Origin: Synechococcus sp. UW140
GTDB lineage: Bacteria > Cyanobacteriota > Cyanobacteriia > PCC-6307 > Cyanobiaceae
Direction of reading: 5' to 3'
Length of the DNA stretch: 57,764 nucleotides
NCBI GenBank assembly: GCA_945875915.1
Contig: CAMCMT010000015.1
Coordinates: 1 to 57,764 of the forward strand
In this document: one piece after another, positions 1-10,143 of the stretch
How positions within the stretch are numbered: position 1 is the first letter of the stretch
Layout of the letters: the number at the start of each line of letters is the position of its first letter
Program-made: the position numbers and the translations under genes
The notes under the pieces: model-generated
Database searches by the model: none
The model's input: the letters and a program-made list of their open reading frames with translations, nothing else
What the model was told of the DNA's origin: nothing

Positions 1-962
<962 letters not shown>

Positions 963-1511
963 TTAGGTCACCTTGGCCAGGGCCAATCCGAGGCGGCGCA
1001 CCTGACCGGAGAGGCTGGCGTCGATCACCTGGGAGCCAACGGCAACAATGAAGCCGCCGATTAGGGCCGGATCGACCTGGTGCTGGATCTCCAGCTTGTC
1101 GGTGCCGAGAACATCTTGAATCTTCAGGGCAATCTGGGCCTGTTGCTCCTCGGAGAGGGCCGTGGCTGATGTCACCTTGGCCAAGGAGATCTGGCGCTGC
1201 TCGCGGTAGAGCTCCAGCAGGCGCTCCAGCACCGCATCCAGAAAGCCAATGCGCTGGCGGTCGGCCAGCAACTTGAGCAGGTTGAGAAAGGATGGGGTGA
1301 GCTGGTCGGCGAAGAGGGCCTGCAGGACGGCCTTCTTGGAACCCACCTCCAGCACTGGAGATGCCATGGCCTCCCTCAGCTCAGGGGACTCTTGCCACAG
1401 AGCCAGAATCTGGCGAGCCTGATCAACGATCTCATCTGTTTCGTTGCGGCCATCGGCCACCTGCAAGAACGCCTCGGCGTAGGGGGTGGTGATGGAGTTG
1501 AGGAGTGGCAT
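963..1511 (-). CDS. atpH: ATP synthase F1 delta subunit
   Basis: The 182-residue delta (OSCP-type) subunit sits on top of F1 and ties the alpha3beta3 head to the peripheral stalk b/b'. The N-terminal helical bundle (LLNSITTPYAEAFLQVADG) and the conserved C-terminal end (IDASLSGQVRRLGLALAKV) are both present, and the length is normal for the family. Its start overlaps the stop of atpF by one base (position 1511), which indicates translational coupling. It is the sixth gene of the atp operon. Confidence 0.96.
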   Translation of the reverse strand: MPLLNSITTPYAEAFLQVADGRNETDEIVDQARQILALWQESPELREAMASPVLEVGSKKAVLQALFADQLTPSFLNLLKLLADRQRIGFLDAVLERLLELYREQRQISLAKVTSATALSEEQQAQIALKIQDVLGTDKLEIQHQVDPALIGGFIVAVGSQVIDASLSGQVRRLGLALAKVT

Positions 1512-2035
1512 CAGGCGTTCCCCAGATTCGAAATGGACTGGTCGATCAGGCGGGCCTGGGATTGGGAATCGAGCTTTGTGGTCAAACTGACGAGGGCCTT
1601 CTCGATGGCGAGCCTGGCGGCCTCCCGACGCAATTGATCGCGAACCCGAGAAACCTCTGCGTTGACATCGGAGTCAGCACCCTGCTTAAGCAGGGCCATT
1701 TCCTGGATCGTGCGGTGGTCACCTTCAAGGCGAATCGCTTGGGCCCGGGCTTTGCCATCAATGCGAATTTGGTCGGCTTTCGCCTTGGAACTACTGAGTT
1801 CCTGCTGGGCCAAAGCCAGGGCTGCCGAAGCATGAACCAGGCTTTCTTCAGCGTCCTTAAGCTCGGCGAGAATCACCTCGCGACGACGCTGGAGGATGCC
1901 GCCAAGGAAGCCCGGCAAAAACTTAACCAAAATGGCGATTACAATCGCCAAATTGATGATGTTGGTCTGAAAAGGATCGAGGTTCAGACCAAAACTGCCG
2001 TGCGAGGCAAAAACCAGTGTGTTCAAGGGCGTCAT
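1511..2035 (-). CDS. atpF: ATP synthase F0 subunit b
   Basis: This is the 174-residue b subunit of the peripheral stalk. One membrane segment lies near residues 27-45 ([19 protein letters not shown]), followed by a long charged coiled coil ([19 protein letters not shown] onward) that reaches the delta subunit. Cyanobacteria and chloroplasts use a b/b' heterodimer rather than a b2 homodimer. The paired b' gene lies directly upstream and overlaps this start by 4 nt. Confidence 0.96.
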   Translation of the reverse strand: MTPLNTLVFASHGSFGLNLDPFQTNIINLAIVIAILVKFLPGFLGGILQRRREVILAELKDAEESLVHASAALALAQQELSSSKAKADQIRIDGKARAQAIRLEGDHRTIQEMALLKQGADSDVNAEVSRVRDQLRREAARLAIEKALVSLTTKLDSQSQARLIDQSISNLGNA

Positions 2036-2493
2036 TGGGGAGCCAGCAAACGGTCAACGATCAGGTCGCCGAGCTTGGTGGCATCGGCCTGAATCTGGCC
2101 GAGGGCCCCATCGCGTTGGCTATCCAATTCGCGGCGGGAGGCTTCCCGGGCCGCATTGGCGGAAGCCGTAGCTTCCGCAATGGCATCTCGGTAAAGCTGA
2201 TCCGATTCTTGCTCGGCCTCAACAATCAGGGCCTGGGCCGCCTTGCGGGCGTCCTTGAGCTGTTCCTTGAGGTCGGCCTGGAGCCGTAGGACCTGGGCCA
2301 GCTTCTGCTTAGCGTCGGCACGGCTGGTAGTGATGTAGCCCTCCCGCTCCTCCACGGTCCGACCAACGGGGCGGAAGAACAGAGCATTGAGAATCAAGGT
2401 GAGGAGCACCACCTGTACCGCCATCAGCGGCAGGGTGGCATCGAGGTCAAACAGACCTCCCTCCGTGGCACCTAGCAGAAGCCAGCTGGTCAT
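2032..2493 (-). CDS. atpG: ATP synthase F0 subunit b'
   Basis: The 153-residue b' subunit is the second half of the heterodimeric peripheral stalk. A short N-terminal segment precedes a single membrane helix (residues ~22-42, [18 protein letters not shown]), then the conserved [15 protein letters not shown] motif and a long coiled coil. Its stop overlaps the start of atpF. A 262-nt spacer separates it from atpE upstream, the longest gap in the operon. That gap is GC-rich with pyrimidine-rich runs on the coding strand, and I see no gene in it. Confidence 0.95.
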   Translation of the reverse strand: MTSWLLLGATEGGLFDLDATLPLMAVQVVLLTLILNALFFRPVGRTVEEREGYITTSRADAKQKLAQVLRLQADLKEQLKDARKAAQALIVEAEQESDQLYRDAIAEATASANAAREASRRELDSQRDGALGQIQADATKLGDLIVDRLLAPQ

Positions 2494-2755
2494 GAGGCGG
2501 GGGTGCGGGCGGATGATCCGACTTGAGGCCGATACTCCAGACAGTCGTCAATGCCGAGGAACCCGGAACATCGGACTTGACATGAAGTGGCTGCGGCGTC
2601 GCCTTGGGGGCGACCGGGCTTGCCTGTCGCCTGGGGGGGCGAGCGGGCCGGGGAGGCTGAGGGCGAGGGAAGGGGAAAATGGGGAGGAAGGCAGGGTCGA
2701 TCAGTGAGTGATCGTCCGCGTCCAGTTCCTGCCCCCAATCACCTCCCGTTCGCGA

Positions 2756-3163
<408 letters not shown>

Positions 3164-3892
3164 TCAGTGGTGGGACTCGTGCACCGCTTCGCCGATGTAG
3201 TAAGCGGCGAGGGTGGCAAAGATCAGGGCCTGGATGGCACTGGTGAACAATCCCAGCAACATGGCCGGCAGGGGCACAACTAATGGCACGAGGAAGGCCA
3301 GCACAGCCACCACCAGTTCGTCGGCAAGGATGTTACCGAACAGACGAAAGGATAGCGACAAGGGCTTGGTGAAGTCCTCAACAATCTTGAAGGGCACCAT
3401 GATTGGGGTGGGTTCCACGTAGTACTCGAAGTACCGGAAACCCTTGCGGCTCAGGCCAGCGTAGAAGTAGGCGAGAGAGACAAGTAGGGCCAGGGCCACC
3501 GTCGTGTTGATGTCAGCGGTCGGGGCTCCCAGTTCGCCGTGGGGAAGCGAAATAAGCTTCCAAGGCAGTAGGGCACCGCCCCAATTGCTAACAAAAATGA
3601 ATAGAAACAGCGTACCGATGAACGGCAACCAGTCTCTATAGGCCTTCTCGCCAATCTGCTCGCGAGCCAAGTCGCGGATGTAGTCCCAAAGGAACTCAAG
3701 GAAGTTTTGCAGGCCGCGGGGATCCCGTTCGAGCTTGCGAGTACCAACAAACACTAGGGCCAGCAGGGCACCGATCACGACCCAGGAGCTCAGGAACACC
3801 TGGCCGTGGATCTTGAGATTCCCAAGGTGCCAGTAGAGGTGTTGGCCCACCTCCAGTTCGGCAAGGGGGAGAGCAAGAGGCAAGGGAAGCAT
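3164..3892 (-). CDS. atpB: ATP synthase F0 subunit a
   Basis: The a subunit forms the proton half-channels next to the c-ring. The essential arginine lies in the [17 protein letters not shown] motif, and the last helix reads [18 protein letters not shown]. The start at 3892 ([21 protein letters not shown]) gives 242 residues, the usual length for cyanobacteria. An upstream start at 3937 in the same frame would add 15 residues ([15 protein letters not shown]) that do not look conserved. It follows atpI in the operon. Confidence 0.95.
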   Translation of the reverse strand: MLPLPLALPLAELEVGQHLYWHLGNLKIHGQVFLSSWVVIGALLALVFVGTRKLERDPRGLQNFLEFLWDYIRDLAREQIGEKAYRDWLPFIGTLFLFIFVSNWGGALLPWKLISLPHGELGAPTADINTTVALALLVSLAYFYAGLSRKGFRYFEYYVEPTPIMVPFKIVEDFTKPLSLSFRLFGNILADELVVAVLAFLVPLVVPLPAMLLGLFTSAIQALIFATLAAYYIGEAVHESHH

Positions 3893-3989
3893 CTGGCTGA
3901 GATATGCGGTGTCGCTAAGGCGACGGGGCGGGGACAACCGGCTGAGCCGGGGTTGGGGCCGGCTGAGCCGGTGGTGCTGAGGCGAACGC

Positions 3990-4325
3990 TCAGGAGTCGA
4001 ACAATGCCTGAAGGATCAGGGCAGGCTTGTAGAGCAGGAAGCCAAGGATGGCCGGCAACAGCTCCAACTGGGGGAAGCGGGATCCCGCCAGCACCAGCAC
4101 AGCAGGCACGAGCAATTGGATCTTGCTCACCTTCTTGGAGCCGTTGCCGAGCTTGTTCACACTGCGGGCAAGGAGCCACAGATAGAGCACGCCGGAGAGG
4201 GCTCCCACCAGCACACTGCAGGCGGTAGGTAGATCAAAGACCACAGCCGTGAGGGCCACCGCCGCAGCGGAGACGATCAAGGTGGCCAGGATCAGACGCT
4301 GCTTAAGCCTCGCGTAATCCTCCAT
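3990..4325 (-). CDS. atpI: ATP synthase subunit I (assembly factor)
   Basis: This small four-helix membrane protein opens cyanobacterial atp operons; the family helps c-ring assembly or Mg2+ handling. The ATG at 4325 gives 111 residues ([20 protein letters not shown]). Hydrophobic segments are visible at [36 protein letters not shown] and [12 protein letters not shown]. The frame stays open to an ATG at 4484, which would add 53 residues; that extension is Pro/Ser/Ala-rich and may or may not be translated. First gene of the operon. Confidence 0.88.
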   Translation of the reverse strand: MEDYARLKQRLILATLIVSAAAVALTAVVFDLPTACSVLVGALSGVLYLWLLARSVNKLGNGSKKVSKIQLLVPAVLVLAGSRFPQLELLPAILGFLLYKPALILQALFDS

Positions 4326-4518
4326 CCCGTTGCTGCCGACCACCAAAATGGTCGGAGTGGTTGCCACCAGAGGGGTCGCAGCCGCACGGGAGATGATGCC
4401 AGGAGGCTGATCACGGCTCTCCAGACCGAGCTGGAGACCCTGGGAGGGGGCCTCTTCGGAAGGAGAACCGGAGATTGCCTGCAAGGGCTCAGAGACTCTG
4501 ATAAGCGCGAGGAATCTA

Positions 4519-5742
4519 TCACGCAGCCCCTACCCCAATCCCAGGCCGCAGCAGCAGGACCCTTTGCCCCAGGAGGGTTCTAGCCGTGGCCAGTAGCCGC
4601 AACTCCGACCAGCCCAAGGGGAGCTGGCCGAGGGCCGTGTCCGGTCCAGCCGCCTCGAGGGCCTGGAGCAGGGTGAATCCGTCGGCGCTGAGATCCAGGG
4701 GCGCCATGTCGGAGTCGAGCAACGCCGTGCCCGGCCAACCCCAAAGACAAGGGTTGCGCCGACCTGGGGCCGCCAGCAAGGCGTCGTCGGCCTGCCAGTT
4801 GGTCTGGGCCAGGGGCCCACGGCTCAGGAAGAACTCGAAATGGCTGATGTCGGGATCGAGTTCTTCGACCAGCTGCCACTGCTGGCGTTGGGGCAGGGCC
4901 AGGGCCCGTTCCAGCAGCTCCCCCTGCAGCAGGCGGGCGGGATCCCAAATCTGGGGATTGGAGAAGCCGACAAAGTCAAGATCAACAGACTCAACAAAAG
5001 CGAAGAGACTCGCCAGGTTGTAACTCGTCTCCTGGGGGTGGAGATACATGTCGGCGAAGTTGGCATCCGCCGCCGTATCCAGGGCCCAACGGTCCCGTTG
5101 GTGGCGGGCGAGACGGTTGCTTTCGGGCAACATTTCAAAGAGTTGGCGACCTAGGCGCAGCCCCTCCATCCCCGTGCCCACGGCCAGCAGAGCCAAGGCC
5201 CGCTGGCTTCGATGGATTTCCCAACGGCCGCCTTCGGCATAGAGGAAAAGATGGAGCACCCCCCCTGGCTTGAGCAGGGCCGCCAGGGAGGCCAAACCTG
5301 CCTGGGGTTGGCGCAGGTGGTGCAAGACCCCCACCGAATTGATGTAATCAAAGGGGCCTTCGCCGGCCAGGTCCAGCAGGCTGCGCTGCTCGATCCGCAC
5401 CGCCGAACGCTGGTCGCCGCCGGAGCGTCGCAGCCGCTCCCGGGCCACGGCGAGGGCGCCGGCACTGATATCAACCGCCAGAAGTTCTGATCCGGGGTTG
5501 AGATGGGCCAGATAATCGCTGCTAACCCCCGTGCCGCAGCCAGCATCAAGGATTCTCAGCGACTCAGCAGCGGGGCGCCGGGGCGGCAGCGAGCCCGTGC
5601 AGAAGGCGAGCGCCGCGTCAACACACCATCGCCAGTTGTATCCAGGCGGCGGTCCGTCCTCGAGTGGATCACCGGGATAGGGAAAACGGTCGTAGAAGGC
5701 GCTCACCACGGGGGTGGCGGCATCGGCGGGGGCCTGGGTCAT
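4519..5742 (-). CDS. Class I SAM-dependent methyltransferase, substrate unknown
   Basis: This is a 407-residue protein. An N-terminal FYDRFPYPGDPLEDGPPPGY segment precedes a Rossmann methyltransferase domain (residues ~60-190) with motif I LDAGCGTGVSSDYLA, the acidic residue in LLAVDISAGAL, and motif III-like FDYINSVGVLHHL. The C-terminal half (~210-407) is Leu/Asp/Trp-rich and matches nothing I recognise. The FYDxFPYPGDPL opening occurs in cyanobacterial methyltransferases of unknown substrate. It is transcribed away from apcE, and its stop lies just upstream of atpI. A role in pigment or quinone methylation cannot be argued from the sequence. Confidence 0.85.
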   Translation of the reverse strand: MTQAPADAATPVVSAFYDRFPYPGDPLEDGPPPGYNWRWCVDAALAFCTGSLPPRRPAAESLRILDAGCGTGVSSDYLAHLNPGSELLAVDISAGALAVARERLRRSGGDQRSAVRIEQRSLLDLAGEGPFDYINSVGVLHHLRQPQAGLASLAALLKPGGVLHLFLYAEGGRWEIHRSQRALALLAVGTGMEGLRLGRQLFEMLPESNRLARHQRDRWALDTAADANFADMYLHPQETSYNLASLFAFVESVDLDFVGFSNPQIWDPARLLQGELLERALALPQRQQWQLVEELDPDISHFEFFLSRGPLAQTNWQADDALLAAPGRRNPCLWGWPGTALLDSDMAPLDLSADGFTLLQALEAAGPDTALGQLPLGWSELRLLATARTLLGQRVLLLRPGIGVGAA

Positions 5743-5899
5743 CAGCTTGAGGGGCGCAGGGCGGCCTGACCTGGCGAGCTTTTCATGACCCCACCCAGCT
5801 GACCAGAGTGAGCCCCCCAGGCTGCAAACATTTGTTCATGGGGACCCTTACGCCCCATAGGCGAGCCGTAACGTGCCGAAACCCGGTTCGCTCTCGTTC

Positions 5900-8266
5900 A
5901 TGACCGTGACCGCAAGCAGCGGCAGCAGCAGGGTTGCCCCCCAGCGCTACGACACCCTGCCGCTCTCCAGCGTCCGTCAAGCGGAGCAGCAGGATCGCTT
6001 CCCCGATGGGGGGGAACTCGACACCCTCACCACGTTCTTTCAGAGCGGCCAGATGCGGGTGGCCGCCGCTAGGCGGCTCTCGACCAACGCCGAGGCGATC
6101 GTGGCCCGCGCTGGCAACCGCATCTTTGTAGGGGGCACGCCCCTCTCCTATCTGGATGCGCCCCTCACACCTGCTGCCGCTGAGGCCACTCCCCTGGCCA
6201 CCGACCAGGCCGCCTTCCAACGCTCAGTTCAGACCTTCGCCGGCGGCACACCCAGCCGCGGCAACTTGATCACGCGCCTGCTGGCAGGGGCTGGCGGCGA
6301 TGCCGATGTGCGCGTCGTGCTGCCTACGGGCTTCAATCCCATCAGCGTCGGGATCTACGGGACCGAGCGGATGAAGAAATCGGTCCGCGACCTGGCCTGG
6401 TTCCTGCGCTACGTGGGTTACGCCGTGGTTGCGGGCGATCCCAGCATCCTGGCCGTGAACACCCGCGGCCTGCGGGATGTGCTCGAAAAGGGCTGCTCCC
6501 TGGCCGCCACCAACGTGGCATTACAGGAGATGCGCGCCGCCGCCGCTGGCCTGCTCAAGGATCTGCCGGAAGCGCGCCAGCTGGTGATCGACAGCTTCAA
6601 CGTGCTGATCAAGGAACTGGACGTTCCCACCCCGTCTGCCCGCCAGCGCCTCGGCAGCTCCGAAAACCAGGGCCTGCAGTTGCCGGCGACCTACGCCTTG
6701 GCCGCCGAGGGCGCCCAGCGCTTCATCATGCGCAAGGTGCTCAGCGGCGCCCAGAAGGCCGAGGTGGTCCGCGCCGCCTATCGCCAGGTGTTTGAGCGCG
6801 ATATTGCCAAGGGATACTCCCAGGTGGTCTGTCCGGTGGAAGCCACCCAGCTGCGCCAGGGCCAGCTCTCAATGCGGGAGTTCATCCGCGCCCTCGGCCA
6901 CAGCAAGGAATACCGCCAGCAGTTCTATGGCCGCTTCTCCAACAGCCGGGCGGTGGAGCTGGCCTTCCGCCACTTCCTCGGCCGGGGCATCAGCTCCCGC
7001 GAAGAGTTCACCCGCTACTTCGACATCGTCAGCGCCCAGGGCCTCAAGGGTCTGGTGGATTCGCTGATCAACACGATCGAATACGGCCGGGTGTTTGGCG
7101 AGGAGACCGTTCCCTACCTACGCGACATCGGCGAAGAGGCCCAGGAGAGCGCTGGCTGGGGGTCAAACCGCAAGCTGTTTCGCTTCAGCGCGCCCTTTGA
7201 AGGAGCTCCCCAGTACGTCACCCTCTACGCCAGCTACCGCCACCCCTTCGCCGACCAGCACCCCTACGGCGGCGGTAACGATCCCCTAGCGCTCACCTAC
7301 GGCGCCATCTTCCCCTCCGGCACGGCGTCAGTCGCCACCAGAGCGGCCCCATTTAGCTACGACAGCCGCAGGATTTTGGTGGGCAATGGCATGCGCCAGC
7401 CTGGCCAGATGAACAGCCCCCAATTCCGGGCTTCCAGCCCGCGCAAGGTGGGGCCCAAGGTGGTGCGGCTGCAGCAAATCGCCACCGGCGGCAACTCCTT
7501 ACCCCGCCGCAGCGGCCAGCCGAGCGTGCGCAACACCGAATCCAGTACCCAGGGGGTGATTCGGGCTGTCTATGTGCAGGTGCTGGGCACCGCCGGCTAT
7601 GCCGGCGAACAGAACAAGGTGGAGGAGATCAAACTCGAGAACGGCGACATCAGCCTGCGGGAGTTTGTGCGCCAGGTGGCCCGTTCTAAGGCCTTCCGCC
7701 GCCGCTACTGGAGCGGTCTCTACATCTGTAAAGCTCTGGAGGTGATGCACCGCCGCCTGCTGGGCCGCCCCACCTTTGGTCGCTGGGAAATCGATTCCTA
7801 CTTCGATGTGGCCGCCCGTAAGGGCTTCTATGGCGTCGTCGACGCGATTCTCAACAGCAACGAATACGCCACGGCCTTCGGAGAAGACACCGTCCCCTAC
7901 GAACGCTTCATCACCCCCTCGGACCTCAACATCCGTCGGGTGCCGACCCTGAAGCGGGAGCTCGATACCAGCGCCGTCGCCCTGCTCCCCGGCAGCCGGC
8001 CCGATGTGCCCGTGCCAGCCAACTTCCGCTTCAACGGAGAGCTCATGGCGCGCAATCTGTCCGGCCGCTCGGCTCCGATTCGCGGGGGCTGGAGCCTCCA
8101 AATGGTCGACGACGGCCAGGGGTTCAGCAGCAGCCAGCCGGCGGTGCCCGAGGGGCCCGGCAGCATCAAGGACAACCCAGAACCCAGCCGCCGCTGGAGC
8201 GCCCCCCGTTGGCAACCCGGCGGTGGCGTCACCACGTCCTGGCCACCCAACTCAGCCAAGTCCTAG
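5900..8266 (+). CDS. apcE: Phycobilisome core-membrane linker (LCM)
   Basis: ApcE anchors the phycobilisome core to the thylakoid and is a terminal energy emitter. The start at ATG 5900 (MTVTASSGSS) gives 788 residues. Residues ~1-240 form the phycobiliprotein-like domain. The bilin-binding Cys is ~Cys199 in VLEKGCSLAATNVALQEMR, and the domain carries the usual loop insert (~95-135). Two linker (REP) domains follow, at ~270-405 (SMREFIRALGHSKEYRQQF, NTIEYGRVFGEETVPY) and ~545-675 (SLREFVRQVARSKAFRRRY, NSNEYATAFGEDTVPY). The Pro/Ser/Trp-rich tail has no third repeat. Two repeats mark the ~72-80 kDa class found with bicylindrical cores. An intrinsic terminator follows at 8350. Confidence 0.96.
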   Translation: MTVTASSGSSRVAPQRYDTLPLSSVRQAEQQDRFPDGGELDTLTTFFQSGQMRVAAARRLSTNAEAIVARAGNRIFVGGTPLSYLDAPLTPAAAEATPLATDQAAFQRSVQTFAGGTPSRGNLITRLLAGAGGDADVRVVLPTGFNPISVGIYGTERMKKSVRDLAWFLRYVGYAVVAGDPSILAVNTRGLRDVLEKGCSLAATNVALQEMRAAAAGLLKDLPEARQLVIDSFNVLIKELDVPTPSARQRLGSSENQGLQLPATYALAAEGAQRFIMRKVLSGAQKAEVVRAAYRQVFERDIAKGYSQVVCPVEATQLRQGQLSMREFIRALGHSKEYRQQFYGRFSNSRAVELAFRHFLGRGISSREEFTRYFDIVSAQGLKGLVDSLINTIEYGRVFGEETVPYLRDIGEEAQESAGWGSNRKLFRFSAPFEGAPQYVTLYASYRHPFADQHPYGGGNDPLALTYGAIFPSGTASVATRAAPFSYDSRRILVGNGMRQPGQMNSPQFRASSPRKVGPKVVRLQQIATGGNSLPRRSGQPSVRNTESSTQGVIRAVYVQVLGTAGYAGEQNKVEEIKLENGDISLREFVRQVARSKAFRRRYWSGLYICKALEVMHRRLLGRPTFGRWEIDSYFDVAARKGFYGVVDAILNSNEYATAFGEDTVPYERFITPSDLNIRRVPTLKRELDTSAVALLPGSRPDVPVPANFRFNGELMARNLSGRSAPIRGGWSLQMVDDGQGFSSSQPAVPEGPGSIKDNPEPSRRWSAPRWQPGGGVTTSWPPNSAKS

Positions 8267-8349
8267 CCCAGGCCATCGAGGAACTCCAAAGCAGTGCCGA
8301 CAACGCCAACTGCTTTGGCCGCGATGGCGTCCCCTTGGGAGCGGACCGC

Positions 8350-8382
8350 AAGACCCAGGCCAAAAGCCTGGGTCTTTTGTTA
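8350..8382 (+). terminator. Intrinsic terminator after apcE
   Basis: An 11-bp perfect stem (AAGACCCAGGC at 8350-8360 pairing with GCCTGGGTCTT at 8366-8376) has a 5-nt CAAAA loop and ends in a T-rich stretch (TCTTTTGTT). It lies 84 nt after the apcE stop. It separates apcE from apcABC and implies that apcABC has its own promoter. Confidence 0.85.
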
Positions 8383-8451
8383 TGGAGCCCAACGGGGCAA
8401 AGTTTGCTGAATTGCAAGATGTCTTTACAGGCCAATCAAGCCCAAGAATTG

Positions 8452-8481
8452 TTGACAATCCCTATCCGGCAACCGTATTCA
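8452..8481 (+). promoter_or_regulatory. Candidate promoter of apcABC
   Basis: A perfect -35 hexamer TTGACA (8452-8457) is followed 17-18 nt later by a weak -10 (GTATTC or TATTCA, 8475-8481), inside the 346-nt space between the apcE terminator and apcA. If used, it leaves a ~240-nt leader. That leader contains a small hairpin (GCAAGC-AAA-GCTTGC, 8631-8645) and a GAGG ribosome-binding site (8715-8718) 10 nt before the apcA ATG. The -35 is convincing, the -10 is not. Confidence 0.45.
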
Positions 8482-8728
8482 CAATTTCAGCGAAAAGCAT
8501 TGCGGGCCAAGGACTTTCAGCAATCAGGCAGCCGTGAAGAACTGTTACCAAGGCACCTCCCGCTCCGGCTCCTTAGCGCAGAATGACTCGGCGAACAGCC
8601 CTGCTGACGCCTCCCCCGGACCCAGGTCAAGCAAGCAAAGCTTGCAAGACCAAAGCCGAGGGTGCCACCCTTAACCCACCGGATATCGGTCACCACTCTG
8701 GCGACCGCTTGTTTCGAGGCAGAACTGC

Positions 8729-9214
8729 ATGAGCATCGTCTCCAACTCGATCATCAACGCGGACGCCGAAGCCCGCTACCTCAGCCCTGGCGAACTCGAC
8801 CAGATCAAGTCCTTCGTGAGTGGCGGTCAGCGCCGCTTGCGAATGGCCCAAGTCTTGAGCGAGAGCCGCGAGCGCATCGTCAAGCAGGCCGGCGGTCAGC
8901 TGTTCCAAAAGCGTCCGGATCTGATCTCCCCCGGTGGCAATGCCTACGGTGAGGAGATGACCGCCACCTGTCTGCGGGACATGGACTACTACCTCCGCCT
9001 GGTGACCTACGGGGTCATGGCCGGTGATGTCACCCCGATTGAAGAAATCGGCATCATCGGTGCCCGTGAGATGTACCGCTCCCTCGGCACCCCCCTCGAG
9101 GCCATGGCAGAAGCCGTGCGCGAGATGAAGGCTGCGTCCACGAGCCTGCTCACCGGCGCTGATGCCGAAGAAGCCGGCTTCTACTTCGACTACGTCGTCG
9201 GCGCCCTCTCCTGA
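8729..9214 (+). CDS. apcA: Allophycocyanin alpha subunit
   Basis: This 161-residue subunit is one half of the allophycocyanin monomer that builds the phycobilisome core cylinders. The phycocyanobilin ligand Cys81 is in [15 protein letters not shown], with the globin-like helices typical of phycobiliproteins on either side. Length and sequence are standard. It is the first gene of apcABC; apcB begins 40 nt after its stop. Confidence 0.98.
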   Translation: MSIVSNSIINADAEARYLSPGELDQIKSFVSGGQRRLRMAQVLSESRERIVKQAGGQLFQKRPDLISPGGNAYGEEMTATCLRDMDYYLRLVTYGVMAGDVTPIEEIGIIGAREMYRSLGTPLEAMAEAVREMKAASTSLLTGADAEEAGFYFDYVVGALS

Positions 9215-9254
9215 GGCTGCTTCCCTTCACCCCTCCGCCTCCTTTCAAGGTTCC

Positions 9255-9743
9255 ATGCAAGACGCCATCACCAACGTCATCAACCAGGCAGACGTCCAAG
9301 GCCTGTACCTAGACACCTCCTCCATGGGGCGTCTCGAGCAGTACTTCGCCAGTGGCGAGCTGCGCGTTCGTGCTGCCACCACCATCAGCGCCAACGCCTC
9401 CTCGATCATCAAGGAAGCCGTAGCCAAGGCGCTGCTGTACTCGGACATCACCCGTCCCGGTGGCAACATGTACACCACCCGTCGTTACGCGGCCTGCATC
9501 CGCGACCTCGACTATTACCTGCGCTACGCCACCTACGCCATGCTGGCCGGTGACACCTCCATCCTCGATGAGCGGGTGCTCAATGGCCTCAAGGAGACCT
9601 ACAACTCCCTGGGCGTGCCTATCGGTGCCACCGTGCAATCGATCCAAGCCATGAAGGAAGCCACCGCAGCCCTGGTGGGCCCTGATGCTGGTCGCGAAAT
9701 GGGTGTGTACTTCGACTACATCAGCTCCGGCCTGGGTAACTGA
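9255..9743 (+). CDS. apcB: Allophycocyanin beta subunit
   Basis: The 162-residue allophycocyanin beta subunit starts at the ATG at 9255 ([15 protein letters not shown]). Cys81 ([15 protein letters not shown]) binds the bilin. Asn71 in [11 protein letters not shown] is the residue methylated in the family. The reading frame is open upstream to 9162, overlapping apcA, but that extension is not conserved. It is co-transcribed with apcA and apcC. Confidence 0.98.
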   Translation: MQDAITNVINQADVQGLYLDTSSMGRLEQYFASGELRVRAATTISANASSIIKEAVAKALLYSDITRPGGNMYTTRRYAACIRDLDYYLRYATYAMLAGDTSILDERVLNGLKETYNSLGVPIGATVQSIQAMKEATAALVGPDAGREMGVYFDYISSGLGN

Positions 9744-9778
9744 TCCCTGTCAACGGCACACCCTGCGGATCCTTACCC

Positions 9779-9979
9779 ATGCGCCTGTTCAAGATCACAG
9801 CCTGCATTCCCTGCCCTGAAAAAACCCGGAGCCAACGGGAGCTTCAGAACACCTTCTTCACCAAGTGGGTGCCTTATGAAAGCTGGTTTGCTGAACAGCA
9901 GCGAATCATGAAGCAGGGTGGCAAGATCCTGAAGGTGGAACTCGTCACCGGTCGCCGCCAGGTCAACGTCGGCAACTAA
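9779..9979 (+). CDS. apcC: Phycobilisome core linker (LC, 7.8 kDa)
   Basis: The 66-residue small core linker caps the allophycocyanin trimers at the cylinder ends. It is a CpcD-like domain: MRLFKITACIPCPEKTR at the start, KWVPYESWFAEQQRI in the middle and KILKVELVTGRR at the end. It is the last gene of apcABC, 35 nt after apcB, and is followed by a strong terminator. Confidence 0.96.
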   Translation: MRLFKITACIPCPEKTRSQRELQNTFFTKWVPYESWFAEQQRIMKQGGKILKVELVTGRRQVNVGN

Positions 9980-10077
9980 CCGATCACCATCTGACAGGTT
10001 TAGCCAAATTAAAGGGTGAGCCAACAGACTGATTTGTCAAACCCTTGATCCCTTTCTCGTTCAAGCTGGTGACAGCT

Positions 10078-10103
10078 GCCCGGCCCCGGCCGGGCTTTTT
10101 TTT
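10078..10103 (+). terminator. Intrinsic terminator of apcABC
   Basis: The perfect GC stem GCCCGGCC (10078-10085) and GGCCGGGC (10088-10095) is followed at once by eight T residues (10096-10103). This is textbook Rho-independent geometry, about 100 nt after the apcC stop. Confidence 0.92.
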
Positions 10104-10143
10104 GTCCCTGGCCCTGTGCCAATGGCCAGGTCCAAGCGTCTGA

